Assembly: GCF_900114445.1 (NCBI RefSeq)
Contig: NZ_FOTB01000001.1
Span: 33,885-97,884 of the forward strand
Source: Salinicoccus halodurans
GTDB taxonomy: Bacteria; Bacillota; Bacilli; Staphylococcales; Salinicoccaceae
Reading direction: 5' to 3'
DNA length: 64,000 nt
A program made the translations under genes and the position numbers. A model generated the notes under the pieces. It was not told the DNA's origin, searched no databases, and was given only the letters and a program-made list of their open reading frames with translations. Positions 35,150-43,537 of this stretch are shown one piece after another; within the stretch, counting starts at the first letter, position 1; the number at the start of each line of letters is the position of its first letter.

Positions 35150-36445
35150 ATGCTGCTCATTTGGGGTGTTACTTTAATCTATCTCTTTCTCGGGGCATCG
35201 TTGAATCATTTTTATTTCCCCGACAGCACGTATCTGACAGTGACATTCATATGCATCACTTCAATTTTGCTGCTGCTGTCACTTCTGATAGAGTACTCGG
35301 AATTTTTCCTTGTCATATTTGCAAGTTTCATCACGCGGGTGTTTCTGCTGCTTGCCGATCTGTACATGATGGATGTGTTCGAGGTGCCCCACAGCGGGGA
35401 TGATACTGAGAACTTCTATCTGACAGGCATCATGATCTCGGAGGATCTGTCCATGCTGAATGAATCGGTCTACGGCGGTGTTTATTCTCACCTGTTGGGC
35501 ATCCTCTTCAATATATACGGGGATGACAGGCTGTTCGTCCAGTATCTCAATATACTGATTGCAATCACGGCAATACTGATCGTCATCCGGATCTTCAGGA
35601 TGCTGGAGGTGCCGCACCGCACACAGATGGTGCTTGTGCTGGTTGTGGGATTCTTCCCGCATTCACTGATATTCTCGGGCATTCTGCTGAGGGAATCCAT
35701 CATTTCACTGTTTGTGGTCATGTCACTCTACTGCTTTATCAGGTGGTTCAGGGAAAAGGATCGGATCAGTGCATTTCTGAGTGTGCTGCTGGTGCTTTTC
35801 GCAGCATCCTTCCATTCGGCAATCATCGGCATACTGCTCGGCTATCTGTTCGGGTTCATCTTCTACCGGCATGACCAAAAAGCATTTCGTTTCACTCTGG
35901 AATCCGTCGTCCCGTTCAGTCTGTTCGCACTGATCATGACCTATGTGCTGGTCTTTCCGAGTATCGTTTCGGGACTGCCGATCTTCAATAAGGTGGATCA
36001 GGTGCTGAACAACAATGACAACATCTACGAAGCGTTCACATCGAGCCGGGGGGATACCGCATATCTGACCGGACTGGAAGTCAATAATCTGTTCCAGGTC
36101 GTCCTGTTTGCTCCGATCAAGATCATCTATTTCATCGCTTCACCGATGCCGTGGAGCGTGCGGAACATGAACGACCTGATCAGTTTCTTCCTGGACGGCG
36201 TATTCTATCTCTTCTCGGTTGTGGTATTCGCGCGTAACATCGATACAATCAAAAAACGACCCATACTGGGAATCCTGCTGCTGAGCATCCTCGCCGGATG
36301 GCTGATTTTCGGACTTGGGATTTCAAACGCGGGGACGGCACTCCGGCACCGCTTCAAATTTTTCTATATCGTCATCGTCGCACTTGGGGCCGTGTGGTCA
36401 AGAACGGGCAGGGGACAAAGGTTTGAACAGAGGTCCCGTCAGTAG
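35150..36445 (+). CDS. wzy: Wzy/EpsG-like polysaccharide polymerase, locus 2
   Basis: Membrane protein of 431 residues with about 11 hydrophobic segments. The arrangement resembles EpsG/Wzy polymerases, with an extracytoplasmic acidic loop (PHSGDDTENFYLTG), an Arg-containing motif after a helix (SGILLRESIISLFVVM), and a large late loop (SSRGDTAYLTGLEVNNLF). GGAGGTGGCAC precedes ATG 35150. Assignment rests on topology and position after the flippase. The C-terminus is basic (RTGRGQRFEQRSRQ). Confidence 0.72.
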   Translation: MLLIWGVTLIYLFLGASLNHFYFPDSTYLTVTFICITSILLLLSLLIEYSEFFLVIFASFITRVFLLLADLYMMDVFEVPHSGDDTENFYLTGIMISEDLSMLNESVYGGVYSHLLGILFNIYGDDRLFVQYLNILIAITAILIVIRIFRMLEVPHRTQMVLVLVVGFFPHSLIFSGILLRESIISLFVVMSLYCFIRWFREKDRISAFLSVLLVLFAASFHSAIIGILLGYLFGFIFYRHDQKAFRFTLESVVPFSLFALIMTYVLVFPSIVSGLPIFNKVDQVLNNNDNIYEAFTSSRGDTAYLTGLEVNNLFQVVLFAPIKIIYFIASPMPWSVRNMNDLISFFLDGVFYLFSVVVFARNIDTIKKRPILGILLLSILAGWLIFGLGISNAGTALRHRFKFFYIVIVALGAVWSRTGRGQRFEQRSRQ

Positions 36446-36493
36446 CATAAGCGGGTGCTTTTATGAAAATAACAGGGTTTGGAGTTGTAGCCT

Positions 36494-37675
36494 ATGCATA
36501 GGAAAATGATTCAGGGCGTCACTTCCTCACTGAGCGTCGTGTTCATCAGGGAACAGGTCCAGTTCATAGAAAAGAACGGCTATCAGGTCACCGTTGTCTG
36601 CAACAAGGATTTCGAAACGTCGTATGACGGCATGACAGTTGAACATATTCCATTCGAGAGGGAAATAAGCATATTACAGGATATCCGGACGCTCTACAGT
36701 CTGCTTAAGTATTTGAAACGGGAAAAACCGGACATCATCAATTTCAGTACACCGAAAGCCGGGCTGCTCGGCATGGTTGCCGGACGGCTTGCCGGCGTCC
36801 CGACACGGATCTATATCCAGCGGGGACTGCGCCTTGAGACCGCCGGGGGAATAAAGAAACATATCCTCTATGCGACTGAGAAGACCGCATGCAGTTTGAG
36901 TACACATGTGATCGTCGTCTCCGACAGCCTGGAGCGTGAGATGGTCGAACGGAAACTGCTCACGCGTGAAAAGATGGTCCGGATAGGCAAGGGCAGCAGT
37001 CACGGCATAGACACAAAAAAATATGACCCGGCGGCGATCGACTGGGACCGTCTGAACAATCTCCGAGATGAATTGGGAATTGGCCCATCGGACTTTATCA
37101 TCGGCTACGCCGGCAGGCTTACGCGGGATAAGGGCATCAATGAACTGGTAGAATCTTTCATCAGTCTCGCGGAGCACCGCAGTCATGTGAAACTGCTGCT
37201 GATCGGGGACTTTGAAATGAGCGACCCGATTGAAGAAAGAAACATCCGGAGCATCGAATCCCATGCTCGGATCATCCATTGTGCATACACGGGGGGCATG
37301 GAATATTACTACAGCCTGATGGATGTATTCGCCCTGCCCACGTACCGTGAAGGCTTCAGCAATGTCAGCATCGAGGCACAGGCAATGGGCGTGCCGGTCG
37401 TCACTTTCGACTCGACGGGCGCGCGGGACACGATCGACCCGAGACGGACCGGCATCATTGTGAAAAGCAATGATGCGAAGGGGCTCAGGGATGCTCTGGA
37501 GGCGCTGATCGATAATGGCGTAAAGCGGAAAGCTCTGTCTGGAGCGGCAAGGAAGTTCATCGTCGATAATTTTGACAGGCAGTACATGCATCATGAACTG
37601 CTGAAGTTCTATGACAGCCTTGGAAAGCGGGGTGAATATGATGTTGAAGAAAATGATGAATACCTCGGTGCATGA
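36494..37675 (+). CDS. Glycosyltransferase family 4, locus 2 (PglA-like)
   Basis: GT4 enzyme of 393 residues, related to PglA-type transferases that extend a bacillosamine- or FucNAc-type primer. N-terminal segment QGVTSSLSVVFIREQVQFI and the acceptor region STPKAGLLGMVAGRLAGVPTRIY. The donor domain has IIGYAGRLTRDKGINELVESF and the motif FALPTYREGFSNVSIEAQAMG, where the two glutamates form the E-x7-E nucleotide-sugar site. ATG 36494 follows GGAGTTGTAGCCT. It is the only clear glycosyltransferase in locus 2 besides the initiating enzyme. Confidence 0.85.
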   Translation: MHRKMIQGVTSSLSVVFIREQVQFIEKNGYQVTVVCNKDFETSYDGMTVEHIPFEREISILQDIRTLYSLLKYLKREKPDIINFSTPKAGLLGMVAGRLAGVPTRIYIQRGLRLETAGGIKKHILYATEKTACSLSTHVIVVSDSLEREMVERKLLTREKMVRIGKGSSHGIDTKKYDPAAIDWDRLNNLRDELGIGPSDFIIGYAGRLTRDKGINELVESFISLAEHRSHVKLLLIGDFEMSDPIEERNIRSIESHARIIHCAYTGGMEYYYSLMDVFALPTYREGFSNVSIEAQAMGVPVVTFDSTGARDTIDPRRTGIIVKSNDAKGLRDALEALIDNGVKRKALSGAARKFIVDNFDRQYMHHELLKFYDSLGKRGEYDVEENDEYLGA

Positions 37676-39020
37676 CATATACTTCAGCTCGCCGGTGTTC
37701 ATGCAGCATGCGTTTACGAGTGTCTACGGCTATAAGCTGAGACGGGAACGGTACAATGTGCTCTACCGCCGGGCCTTCAGACGCTATATGGAAGGGGGAA
37801 CGAATCCGAAGGAAATGCTGTCCGATTTCATGCATCACCTGAAACAGAACATCCCGTTCTACAGGGATATCAGGATCGATGAAGGCAATCTGTTTGAGAG
37901 TTTCCTTGCGCTGCCGGTGACAGTGAAAGAGGACTTGAGAAACGGGCTTGAAGAGCGGTCACACACGGTGGGAATCATGCGCAAATCCCGGACCAGCGGA
38001 ACGACGGGTAAAAATTTGGCCGTCTATGACTCGGAATACGACCGTGCAGACAGGATGGCGTACCTGGATTATATAAAGATGCAGAGCGGGGTGAAGCCCT
38101 TCTCTAAGCGCGCATCGTTCACCGGCCAGGAACTGACACCGCCGGACCACAGGAATATTCTCTGGCGCTATAATAAACCGATGAATCAGATTCTCTATGC
38201 AACCTTCCACATGACACCGGAGAATGTGGGACATGTGTATGAAAACCTCGTCAGGTTCAGGCCGGTGACCCTGGACGGGTTTCCGACATCGATCCATATG
38301 CTCGCCAAATATATGCTGTCAAATGGACTGAAGCCTGATTTTGAGGTCAGGGCTGTCTTTCCGACTGCGGAGACGCTTCTGCCCCACGTAAAGAGGGATA
38401 TTGAAAAAGCCTTTGATACGGTTGTCATCGACCAGTACTCCTCGTCGGAAGGGGCACCGTTCATCTACGGCACCGAAGACGGCAAATATATCGTCGGCAA
38501 AGAGACGGGGCTGATCGAATTTGAACGGGTCGGACATCACCTCTATGACATGATCGTCACGAGCTATATCAACCGCGCCACACCGATTGTCCGTTACAGG
38601 ATCGGCGACCAGGTAGAGATCCGTTCGGACCGGAAATATCTGAACTCCTTCGATGATGACATAAAGATAGAACGCATCATCGGCCGCGCGGCCGATTACC
38701 TGACCGGCAGCCGGTCGAACAGGGTGACTGCCGTAAATATTTCATGGGTCGTCGACGGACTGGAGGAAAAAGTCATTCAGATGCAGTTTGTACAAACGGG
38801 GAGATATCATTATGTGGTGAACATGGTGGTCGAGGATGCATTCGAAAAGCATGATGAAGATATCATCCGGGACAGGATGTACCGCCGGCTGGGGGAAGAG
38901 AGTGTCATACACTTTGATTATATGGAAGCAATCCCAAAAGAGAAAAACGGCAAAGTGCGGTTCATCATCAATCAAACCGGAAAGGAAGTGAGTGTCGGCG
39001 ATACGGATGAATCGGTTTAA
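37641..39020 (+). CDS. capK: CapK-like adenylate-forming enzyme, copy 1
   Basis: Protein of 459 residues in the CapK/PaaK (phenylacetate-CoA ligase-like, AMP-binding) family. The phosphate-binding loop is RTSGTTGK at residues 117-124. Other core pieces are QYSSSEGAPFIYG, ATPIVRYRIGDQVEI and the end PKEKNGKVRFII, where the Lys corresponds to the catalytic C-terminal lysine of adenylating enzymes. Such enzymes activate a carboxylate as an acyl-AMP. CapK was first described in the S. aureus type 1 capsule locus. ATG 37641 is chosen by ribosome-site spacing and by alignment with copy 2. It overlaps the previous glycosyltransferase by 35 bp. Confidence 0.83.
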   Translation: MLKKMMNTSVHDIYFSSPVFMQHAFTSVYGYKLRRERYNVLYRRAFRRYMEGGTNPKEMLSDFMHHLKQNIPFYRDIRIDEGNLFESFLALPVTVKEDLRNGLEERSHTVGIMRKSRTSGTTGKNLAVYDSEYDRADRMAYLDYIKMQSGVKPFSKRASFTGQELTPPDHRNILWRYNKPMNQILYATFHMTPENVGHVYENLVRFRPVTLDGFPTSIHMLAKYMLSNGLKPDFEVRAVFPTAETLLPHVKRDIEKAFDTVVIDQYSSSEGAPFIYGTEDGKYIVGKETGLIEFERVGHHLYDMIVTSYINRATPIVRYRIGDQVEIRSDRKYLNSFDDDIKIERIIGRAADYLTGSRSNRVTAVNISWVVDGLEEKVIQMQFVQTGRYHYVVNMVVEDAFEKHDEDIIRDRMYRRLGEESVIHFDYMEAIPKEKNGKVRFIINQTGKEVSVGDTDESV

Positions 39021-39192
39021 CTGAAGGCACGTGTTGTGGAAAGGTTCAAAGTGCGGTGCGTTTCTTTATTCCAAAGTGATTTTGCGCATGTTTCAAATGC
39101 CGTCACACTTGTGTTGAAGGCAATTTTGATTGAAGAAGTGGACAGTTTGCGCTGCCCGGCTTCTTAACAGTCTATGAGATAAGGTGATCTTA

Positions 39193-40545
39193 ATGCTGAA
39201 AGAACTGATAGGTGCCTCGACACATAATATCTACTACAAGTCGCCGATATTTCTGCAGCACGCATTTACCAGTGCCTACGGCTATAAACTGAAGCGTGAG
39301 AGATACAACAAGCTCTACCGGGACGCGCTTTTGCGCTATGTCAAAGGCGGGTTCGATAAGAAGCAGACACTGATTGAGTTCATGCACCATTTGAAGCAGC
39401 ACATCGACGTGTATGCTCGGATCGAGATTGATGATGACAACATCATCGACAGTTTCCTCAAGTTGCCGATGACAGTCAAATCGGATCTGAGGTATGAACT
39501 CGAAGCCCGTTCCTGGAGGAAGGGACAGATCAGATTTTCAGGGACGAGCGGTACGACGGGGGAGAGTCTGGCAGTCTACGATTCTGAATATGACCGTGCA
39601 GACCGGATGGCCTACCTGGATTATATAAAATTGAAGAATGGCGTCAGGCCATTTGCGAAACGCGCATCGTTTACGGGGCAGGATCTGACACCGCCGGACC
39701 ACAGGAATATTCTCTGGCGCTATAATATGTCGATGAACCAGATGCTTTATACGGCGAACCATCTGACGGCGGATAACATCAGATATGTCTACGAAAACAT
39801 GGCCCGCTTCAAGCCGGCGGCACTGGACGGTTTCCCGTCCGCCATCCATATGGTGGCAAAATTCATGCTGAGCAATCATATAAAGGCGGACTGGGATGTG
39901 CTGGCGGTATTCCCGACCTCTGAAATCCTGCTTCCGTACGTAAAGACGGATATTGAGAAGGCGTTCGGCACGACGGTCGTCGACCAGTATGCGAGCGGCG
40001 AAGGGGCGCCGTTCATATACGGAAATGCTGACGGCGCGTATCAGATAGGACACGAAACCGGCCTCTTTGAATTCAAAAGGATCGGAGACCGTCTGTACGA
40101 AATGATCGTGACCAGCTTCATCAATTATGCGACACCGATCGTGCGCTACAGAATCAACGATCAGGTTGAAATCGATTCTGACAAAGATTATCTGAACTCC
40201 TATTCCGATGACATCAGGATCACCAGGATCTTTGGGAGAAGGTCGGACTATCTGATTGGAAGCAGGGGGAATAAAGTGACCAGTGTAGGCATTGCACGGG
40301 CGGTCGAAGGCATTGAAGACAAAGTGATCGCCTTCCAGTTCATACAGAAGGACATGAAGGAGTTCGTGGTGAATCTGGTGGTGGAGCCGGACTACGGTGA
40401 AAAAGAAGATAAGATATTCAAGGAACGGGTCGTGCGCCGGCTGGGACAGGACAGCCGCTATCACTTCAATTATGTGGAGACGATCCCTAAAGATAAAAAC
40501 GGCAAGGCCCGCTTCATCATCAATGAGATAAGCGGGGCAAAGTGA
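39193..40545 (+). CDS. capK: CapK-like adenylate-forming enzyme, copy 2
   Basis: Tandem paralogue of the preceding gene, 450 residues with long identical stretches (for example LTPPDHRNILWRYN and DSEYDRADRMAYLDYIK). The phosphate loop is GTSGTTGE at 117-124, where the final Lys of copy 1 is replaced by Glu. Other conserved parts are QYASGEGAPFIYG, ATPIVRYRINDQ and PKDKNGKARFII. AAGGTGATCTTA precedes ATG 39193. A 172-bp gap with no visible feature separates the two copies. Divergence of the pair suggests that two different acids are activated, or that one copy has specialised. Confidence 0.83.
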   Translation: MLKELIGASTHNIYYKSPIFLQHAFTSAYGYKLKRERYNKLYRDALLRYVKGGFDKKQTLIEFMHHLKQHIDVYARIEIDDDNIIDSFLKLPMTVKSDLRYELEARSWRKGQIRFSGTSGTTGESLAVYDSEYDRADRMAYLDYIKLKNGVRPFAKRASFTGQDLTPPDHRNILWRYNMSMNQMLYTANHLTADNIRYVYENMARFKPAALDGFPSAIHMVAKFMLSNHIKADWDVLAVFPTSEILLPYVKTDIEKAFGTTVVDQYASGEGAPFIYGNADGAYQIGHETGLFEFKRIGDRLYEMIVTSFINYATPIVRYRINDQVEIDSDKDYLNSYSDDIRITRIFGRRSDYLIGSRGNKVTSVGIARAVEGIEDKVIAFQFIQKDMKEFVVNLVVEPDYGEKEDKIFKERVVRRLGQDSRYHFNYVETIPKDKNGKARFIINEISGAK

Positions 40546-40571
40546 ATGGATTGTCCATGGGAGGTGCCGTA

Positions 40572-41171
40572 ATGAAAAGAGCATTCGATATTTCCGCGGG
40601 AATACTTGCGCTGTTGATCCTTTTTCCACTGATGGCCGCCACCGCTGCCCTGATAAAGATGAAAATGGGCGGTCCGGTCATATTCAGACAGATGCGGCCG
40701 GGATACTTGGGCGCGCCATTCTGCCTCTACAAGTTCAGGACGATGACGGATGAGACCGATGACAAAGGGGAAATGCTGCCGGATTCAAAGCGGCTCACTG
40801 CTGTGGGGATATTGATCCGAAGGTTGAGCCTGGATGAACTCCCCCAGCTGATCAACGTCATTAAGGGAGACTTGAGCCTTGTGGGACCGAGGCCTTTATT
40901 GATGCAGTATATGGAGCTTTACAGCGAGCGTCAGATGAAGCGCCATGAAACGCGTCCGGGGATCACAGGATGGGCGCAGGTGAACGGGCGGAATACCCTT
41001 TCGTGGGAAGAGAAATTCGAGATGGATGTATGGTATGTGGAAAACCATACCTTTTGGCTGGATCTGAAAATCCTGGCCATGACGGTGCAGAAGGTGCTGA
41101 AAAGCGAAGGCATCAATCAGGAAGGGGAGAGTACGGCCCGGGCATTTACCGGAAACAAGGCAGACAGCTGA
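40572..41171 (+). CDS. Initiating sugar-1-phosphate transferase, locus 2 (PglC/CapM-type)
   Basis: Monotopic phosphoglycosyl transferase of 199 residues. Reentrant or transmembrane helix near residues 4-25 (FDISAGILALLILFPLM), then RPGYLGAPFCLYKFRTM, the catalytic Asp-Glu region LSLDELPQLINVIKGDLSLV, GPRPLLMQY and RPGITGWAQVNGRNTLSW. The small size and the neighbouring CapD and aminotransferase suit a PglC-like enzyme that loads a 4-amino-sugar phosphate onto undecaprenyl phosphate. ATG 40572 follows GGGAGGTGCCGTA; the longer upstream frame lacks support. Confidence 0.9.
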   Translation: MKRAFDISAGILALLILFPLMAATAALIKMKMGGPVIFRQMRPGYLGAPFCLYKFRTMTDETDDKGEMLPDSKRLTAVGILIRRLSLDELPQLINVIKGDLSLVGPRPLLMQYMELYSERQMKRHETRPGITGWAQVNGRNTLSWEEKFEMDVWYVENHTFWLDLKILAMTVQKVLKSEGINQEGESTARAFTGNKADS

Positions 41172-41620
41172 AGCAGATTTCCTTTGGTCGGGTAGTTTAA
41201 ATCTGCATATATGCTGCAATACCGTAACCCGCTTTGTCGGGAAGCCGGTCACGGTATGTGATACAAAAATCCAATTAGGGGGAAGGAGTGACTGGATGTG
41301 TCTCAATGGAGAATCCAAAGGATATCACCTCGTAAGGATTGCATAGGGAAGGAACGTTTGAAAGAAGCGTTTGAAATGAACTGCGTTGCAGATGTTTATA
41401 AAGAAAATCGCAGGAAAAGATTCACGGGTGGTGCTTTTGACGGATCGCTGCGTAAGTTCGAGATAGAGAATGGATCCTGTTCAGATACGGCTTGTGAAGC
41501 GTGCGTCAGAGTCAGCATGAAAATGTTCATGAAGCAAATCCATATAGATTGCCTCTTTCCCGAAACGCGTGAGTGTTAAGGGGAAATTAAGAGTCTTTGG
41601 AATCTAATGGAGGACTTGCC
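41172..41620 (+). other. Structured 450-bp intergenic region
   Basis: No convincing gene. GCAGATTT at 41173-41180 pairs with AAATCTGC at 41199-41206. Further on, ATACCGT...ACGGTAT encloses a second small stem, CCCG...CGGG, at about 41219-41258. Neither is followed by a T run. GGGGGAAGGAGTGACTGG is a good ribosome site in front of overlapping short frames at 41296 (16 codons) and 41298-41579 (93 codons, Cys-rich, no family). The structure could be a leader for the next gene. Confidence 0.4.
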
Positions 41621-42631
41621 ATGAACAAAGATATCTATTTTACGAGGGAATACGCACAGGTGAACGAGCTGATCGAAAACGGAAAATCACTCTATTATGA
41701 AATCAAAAGCAGGCACGGGCATATCACGCTGGGGGCGATAAAAAGAGAGATAGACACGCCCGTTGACGGTGAGCGCTATTATGATCTGATCACGCCGTAC
41801 GGCTACGGTGGTCCCGTTATCCATGAGTGCACAAACCTGAAACAACTTCTGTCAGAGTTCCAGGAATGCTTCACCAGATACTGCAGGGATAATAATATCG
41901 TGTCGGAATTCGTCAGGTTCAACCCGTTATTCCAGAATCAGGAACCTTTCAGGGAAATGTACGATGTCAGCTATATAAGGAACACAGTGGGGACAGACCT
42001 GGAATGTTCGGAGGATACATTCCAGAGCGAATTCTGTTCGTCTGCCCGGAGGAAAGTCAGGAAGCTTCTGAGAAATGACAAGATTTCCTGCACTTTGACT
42101 AGAGGGTTTGAGGACATCGAGGAATTTCTTGAGATATACAACGATACGATGACGCGGCAGCATGCCACAGGGTTTTATTACTTTGACAGGGAGTACTTCT
42201 ATGAGATGAAACGGCAGTTCGGCGACGATCTGTTCACCACGAGCGTATATTACGAAGATGAAATCATCGCCATGGGCCTTTATTTCATCTCGGGGAATAT
42301 CATCCATGACCATTTGAACGGTACCAGGTCTAAGTATCTGAACTTCTCTCCGGCCTATCTGCTGAAATATACCGCGATGAACTGGGCAAAAGAGAATGGA
42401 TTCTCCGTCATACATTACGGAGGCGGTGTTTCCAATTCGGAGGAAGACTCGGTATTGAAGTTCAAGAAGCGATTTTCCAACAGCACAGAGTTCAAGTTCC
42501 ATATCGGCAGGAAGATATGGAACCAGGAAGTGTATGACCGGTTATGCCGGATGACAGGTGCAGATACAGAAACCGATTTTTTTCCGGCCTACAGAGCAAA
42601 CGACGGACAAAAGAAAAAAGTGGCAGTGTAG
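41621..42631 (+). CDS. FemAB/GNAT-fold aminoacyl- or acyltransferase-like protein
   Basis: Protein of 336 residues with two GNAT-like halves, as in FemAB-type peptidyl transferases and related polysaccharide-cluster proteins. The second half shows the usual pattern: RRKVRKLLRNDKISCTL, DTMTRQHATGFYYFDREYF, DEIIAMGLYFISGNIIHDHL, then SPAYLLKYTAMNWAKENGF and the C-terminal VIHYGGGVSNSEEDS with FKKRFS. FemAB proteins move aminoacyl groups from tRNA; related forms decorate exopolysaccharides. ATG 41621 follows GGAGGACTTGCC. Its position in locus 2 supports a capsule-modifying role, but the substrate is unknown. Confidence 0.7.
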   Translation: MNKDIYFTREYAQVNELIENGKSLYYEIKSRHGHITLGAIKREIDTPVDGERYYDLITPYGYGGPVIHECTNLKQLLSEFQECFTRYCRDNNIVSEFVRFNPLFQNQEPFREMYDVSYIRNTVGTDLECSEDTFQSEFCSSARRKVRKLLRNDKISCTLTRGFEDIEEFLEIYNDTMTRQHATGFYYFDREYFYEMKRQFGDDLFTTSVYYEDEIIAMGLYFISGNIIHDHLNGTRSKYLNFSPAYLLKYTAMNWAKENGFSVIHYGGGVSNSEEDSVLKFKKRFSNSTEFKFHIGRKIWNQEVYDRLCRMTGADTETDFFPAYRANDGQKKKVAV

Positions 42632-42730
42632 TCTTTATTCCGGAGATTGGTGTGACGCTGGTCTTCGGAATATATTTATATAAGACGATAAAAAATACAT
42701 AAAGTAAGATGGAGAGGAGCATCAGAGCCC

Positions 42731-43297
42731 ATGAAAATAAGAATCATAGTTATTGTAATCTGTCTCCTGTTACTGTTGTTGGTCCTCATGCTGATTGACA
42801 GCTTCAACCATAACTACTCGGATGCTCCTGTTCAAAGTGACGTCATCGTGATGCTCGGCGGTGACGGCGGACGCATGCAGAAAACCGCCGAATTATACCG
42901 CGCGGGATATGCAGACTACGTACTGATCACGCCGGTTGTAGAAACAGAGTTTCTATCGCAGAGTACCAAGCTTGCTGTCGCGTATGGCATTCCGGAAGAA
43001 GCTTTGATCAAGGAGTATGAAGCAACGAGCACCTATACCAATGCGGCCATCACGATGGAAATCATGGAAGAGCACGGTTTCGATTCAGCACTGGTCGTCA
43101 CAAGCGATTATCATGTAAAAAGGTCCAAGTATATCTTCGATAAGCTGAACGATGGGAGTTTTGACTTCAAATATATCGCATCGTTATCAGATGACGGAGA
43201 ACGCTGGTACGAAGGACCGGGTGCTTCACACATATGGCGGAGTGAACTGATCAAGCTGTGGGCATACAGATTCGGGTTGTATCGGTGGAGTGAGTAG
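42731..43297 (+). CDS. YdcF/SanA-family (DUF218) membrane-anchored protein
   Basis: Protein of 188 residues with one N-terminal transmembrane helix (IIVIVICLLLLLLVLMLI), then a DUF218 domain outside the membrane: VQSDVIVMLGGDGGRMQKTA, then ATSTYTNAAITMEIMEEHGF and LVVTSDYHVKRSKYIF. Members (YdcF, SanA, ElyC) are linked to envelope and lipid-carrier functions, but their reaction is not established. It ends capsule locus 2, with a terminator just after it. Confidence 0.82.
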   Translation: MKIRIIVIVICLLLLLLVLMLIDSFNHNYSDAPVQSDVIVMLGGDGGRMQKTAELYRAGYADYVLITPVVETEFLSQSTKLAVAYGIPEEALIKEYEATSTYTNAAITMEIMEEHGFDSALVVTSDYHVKRSKYIFDKLNDGSFDFKYIASLSDDGERWYEGPGASHIWRSELIKLWAYRFGLYRWSE

Positions 43298-43358
43298 GGG
43301 GCAGAAGTTACTTATAAAAAATAGTGTTCGACCATTTATATTGAAAATCAGATTAATA

Positions 43359-43424
43359 AACTTCCTGTATTATCGATTGGTACACACAGTGTACACAATG
43401 ATAATCAGGAAGTTTTTGTTTTTT
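43359..43424 (+). terminator. Terminator at the end of capsule locus 2
   Basis: AACTTCCTG at 43359-43367 pairs with CAGGAAGTT at 43406-43414 and is followed by TTTGTTTTTT. The long loop contains further weak pairing (attatc/gataat). It separates capsule locus 2 from the PTS operon. Confidence 0.75.
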
Positions 43425-43432
43425 ATAAGATC

Positions 43433-43507
43433 ATCACAATACAAAAGCAGTATGGTTTTCAGATTGTGATGAGAAGAGTCATTTAACTAAAAATTCTGAT
43501 ATATAAT
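43433..43507 (+). promoter_or_regulatory. Probable operator and promoter of the galactitol-type PTS operon
   Basis: ATCACAAT at 43433-43440 and ATTGTGAT at 43463-43470 form an 8-bp inverted repeat with a 22-bp spacer, a layout seen for MtlR/PRD-type activators that bind upstream of -35. A TATAAT -10 element lies at 43502-43507 without a good -35, which fits activator dependence. A TTGTGCACAA palindrome follows at 43512-43521, just before the ribosome site. Confidence 0.45.
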
Positions 43508-43537
43508 TGGGTTGTGCACAAATAGGAGGCAGTATAA

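Noticed and set aside
36674-37702. Minus-strand ORF of 342 codons opposite the locus 2 glycosyltransferase
   Set aside because: The plus strand carries clear GT4 motifs throughout; this is a GC-driven antisense shadow.
39538-40629. Minus-strand ORF of 363 codons opposite CapK copy 2
   Set aside because: The plus strand encodes a conserved CapK paralogue; the antisense frame has no motif and no ribosome site.
41298-41579. Possible 93-codon Cys-containing gene with a nearby ribosome site
   Set aside because: The start is GTG out of frame with a better-placed ATG, composition is unlike neighbouring genes, and no family is recognised; kept only in the description of the gap.
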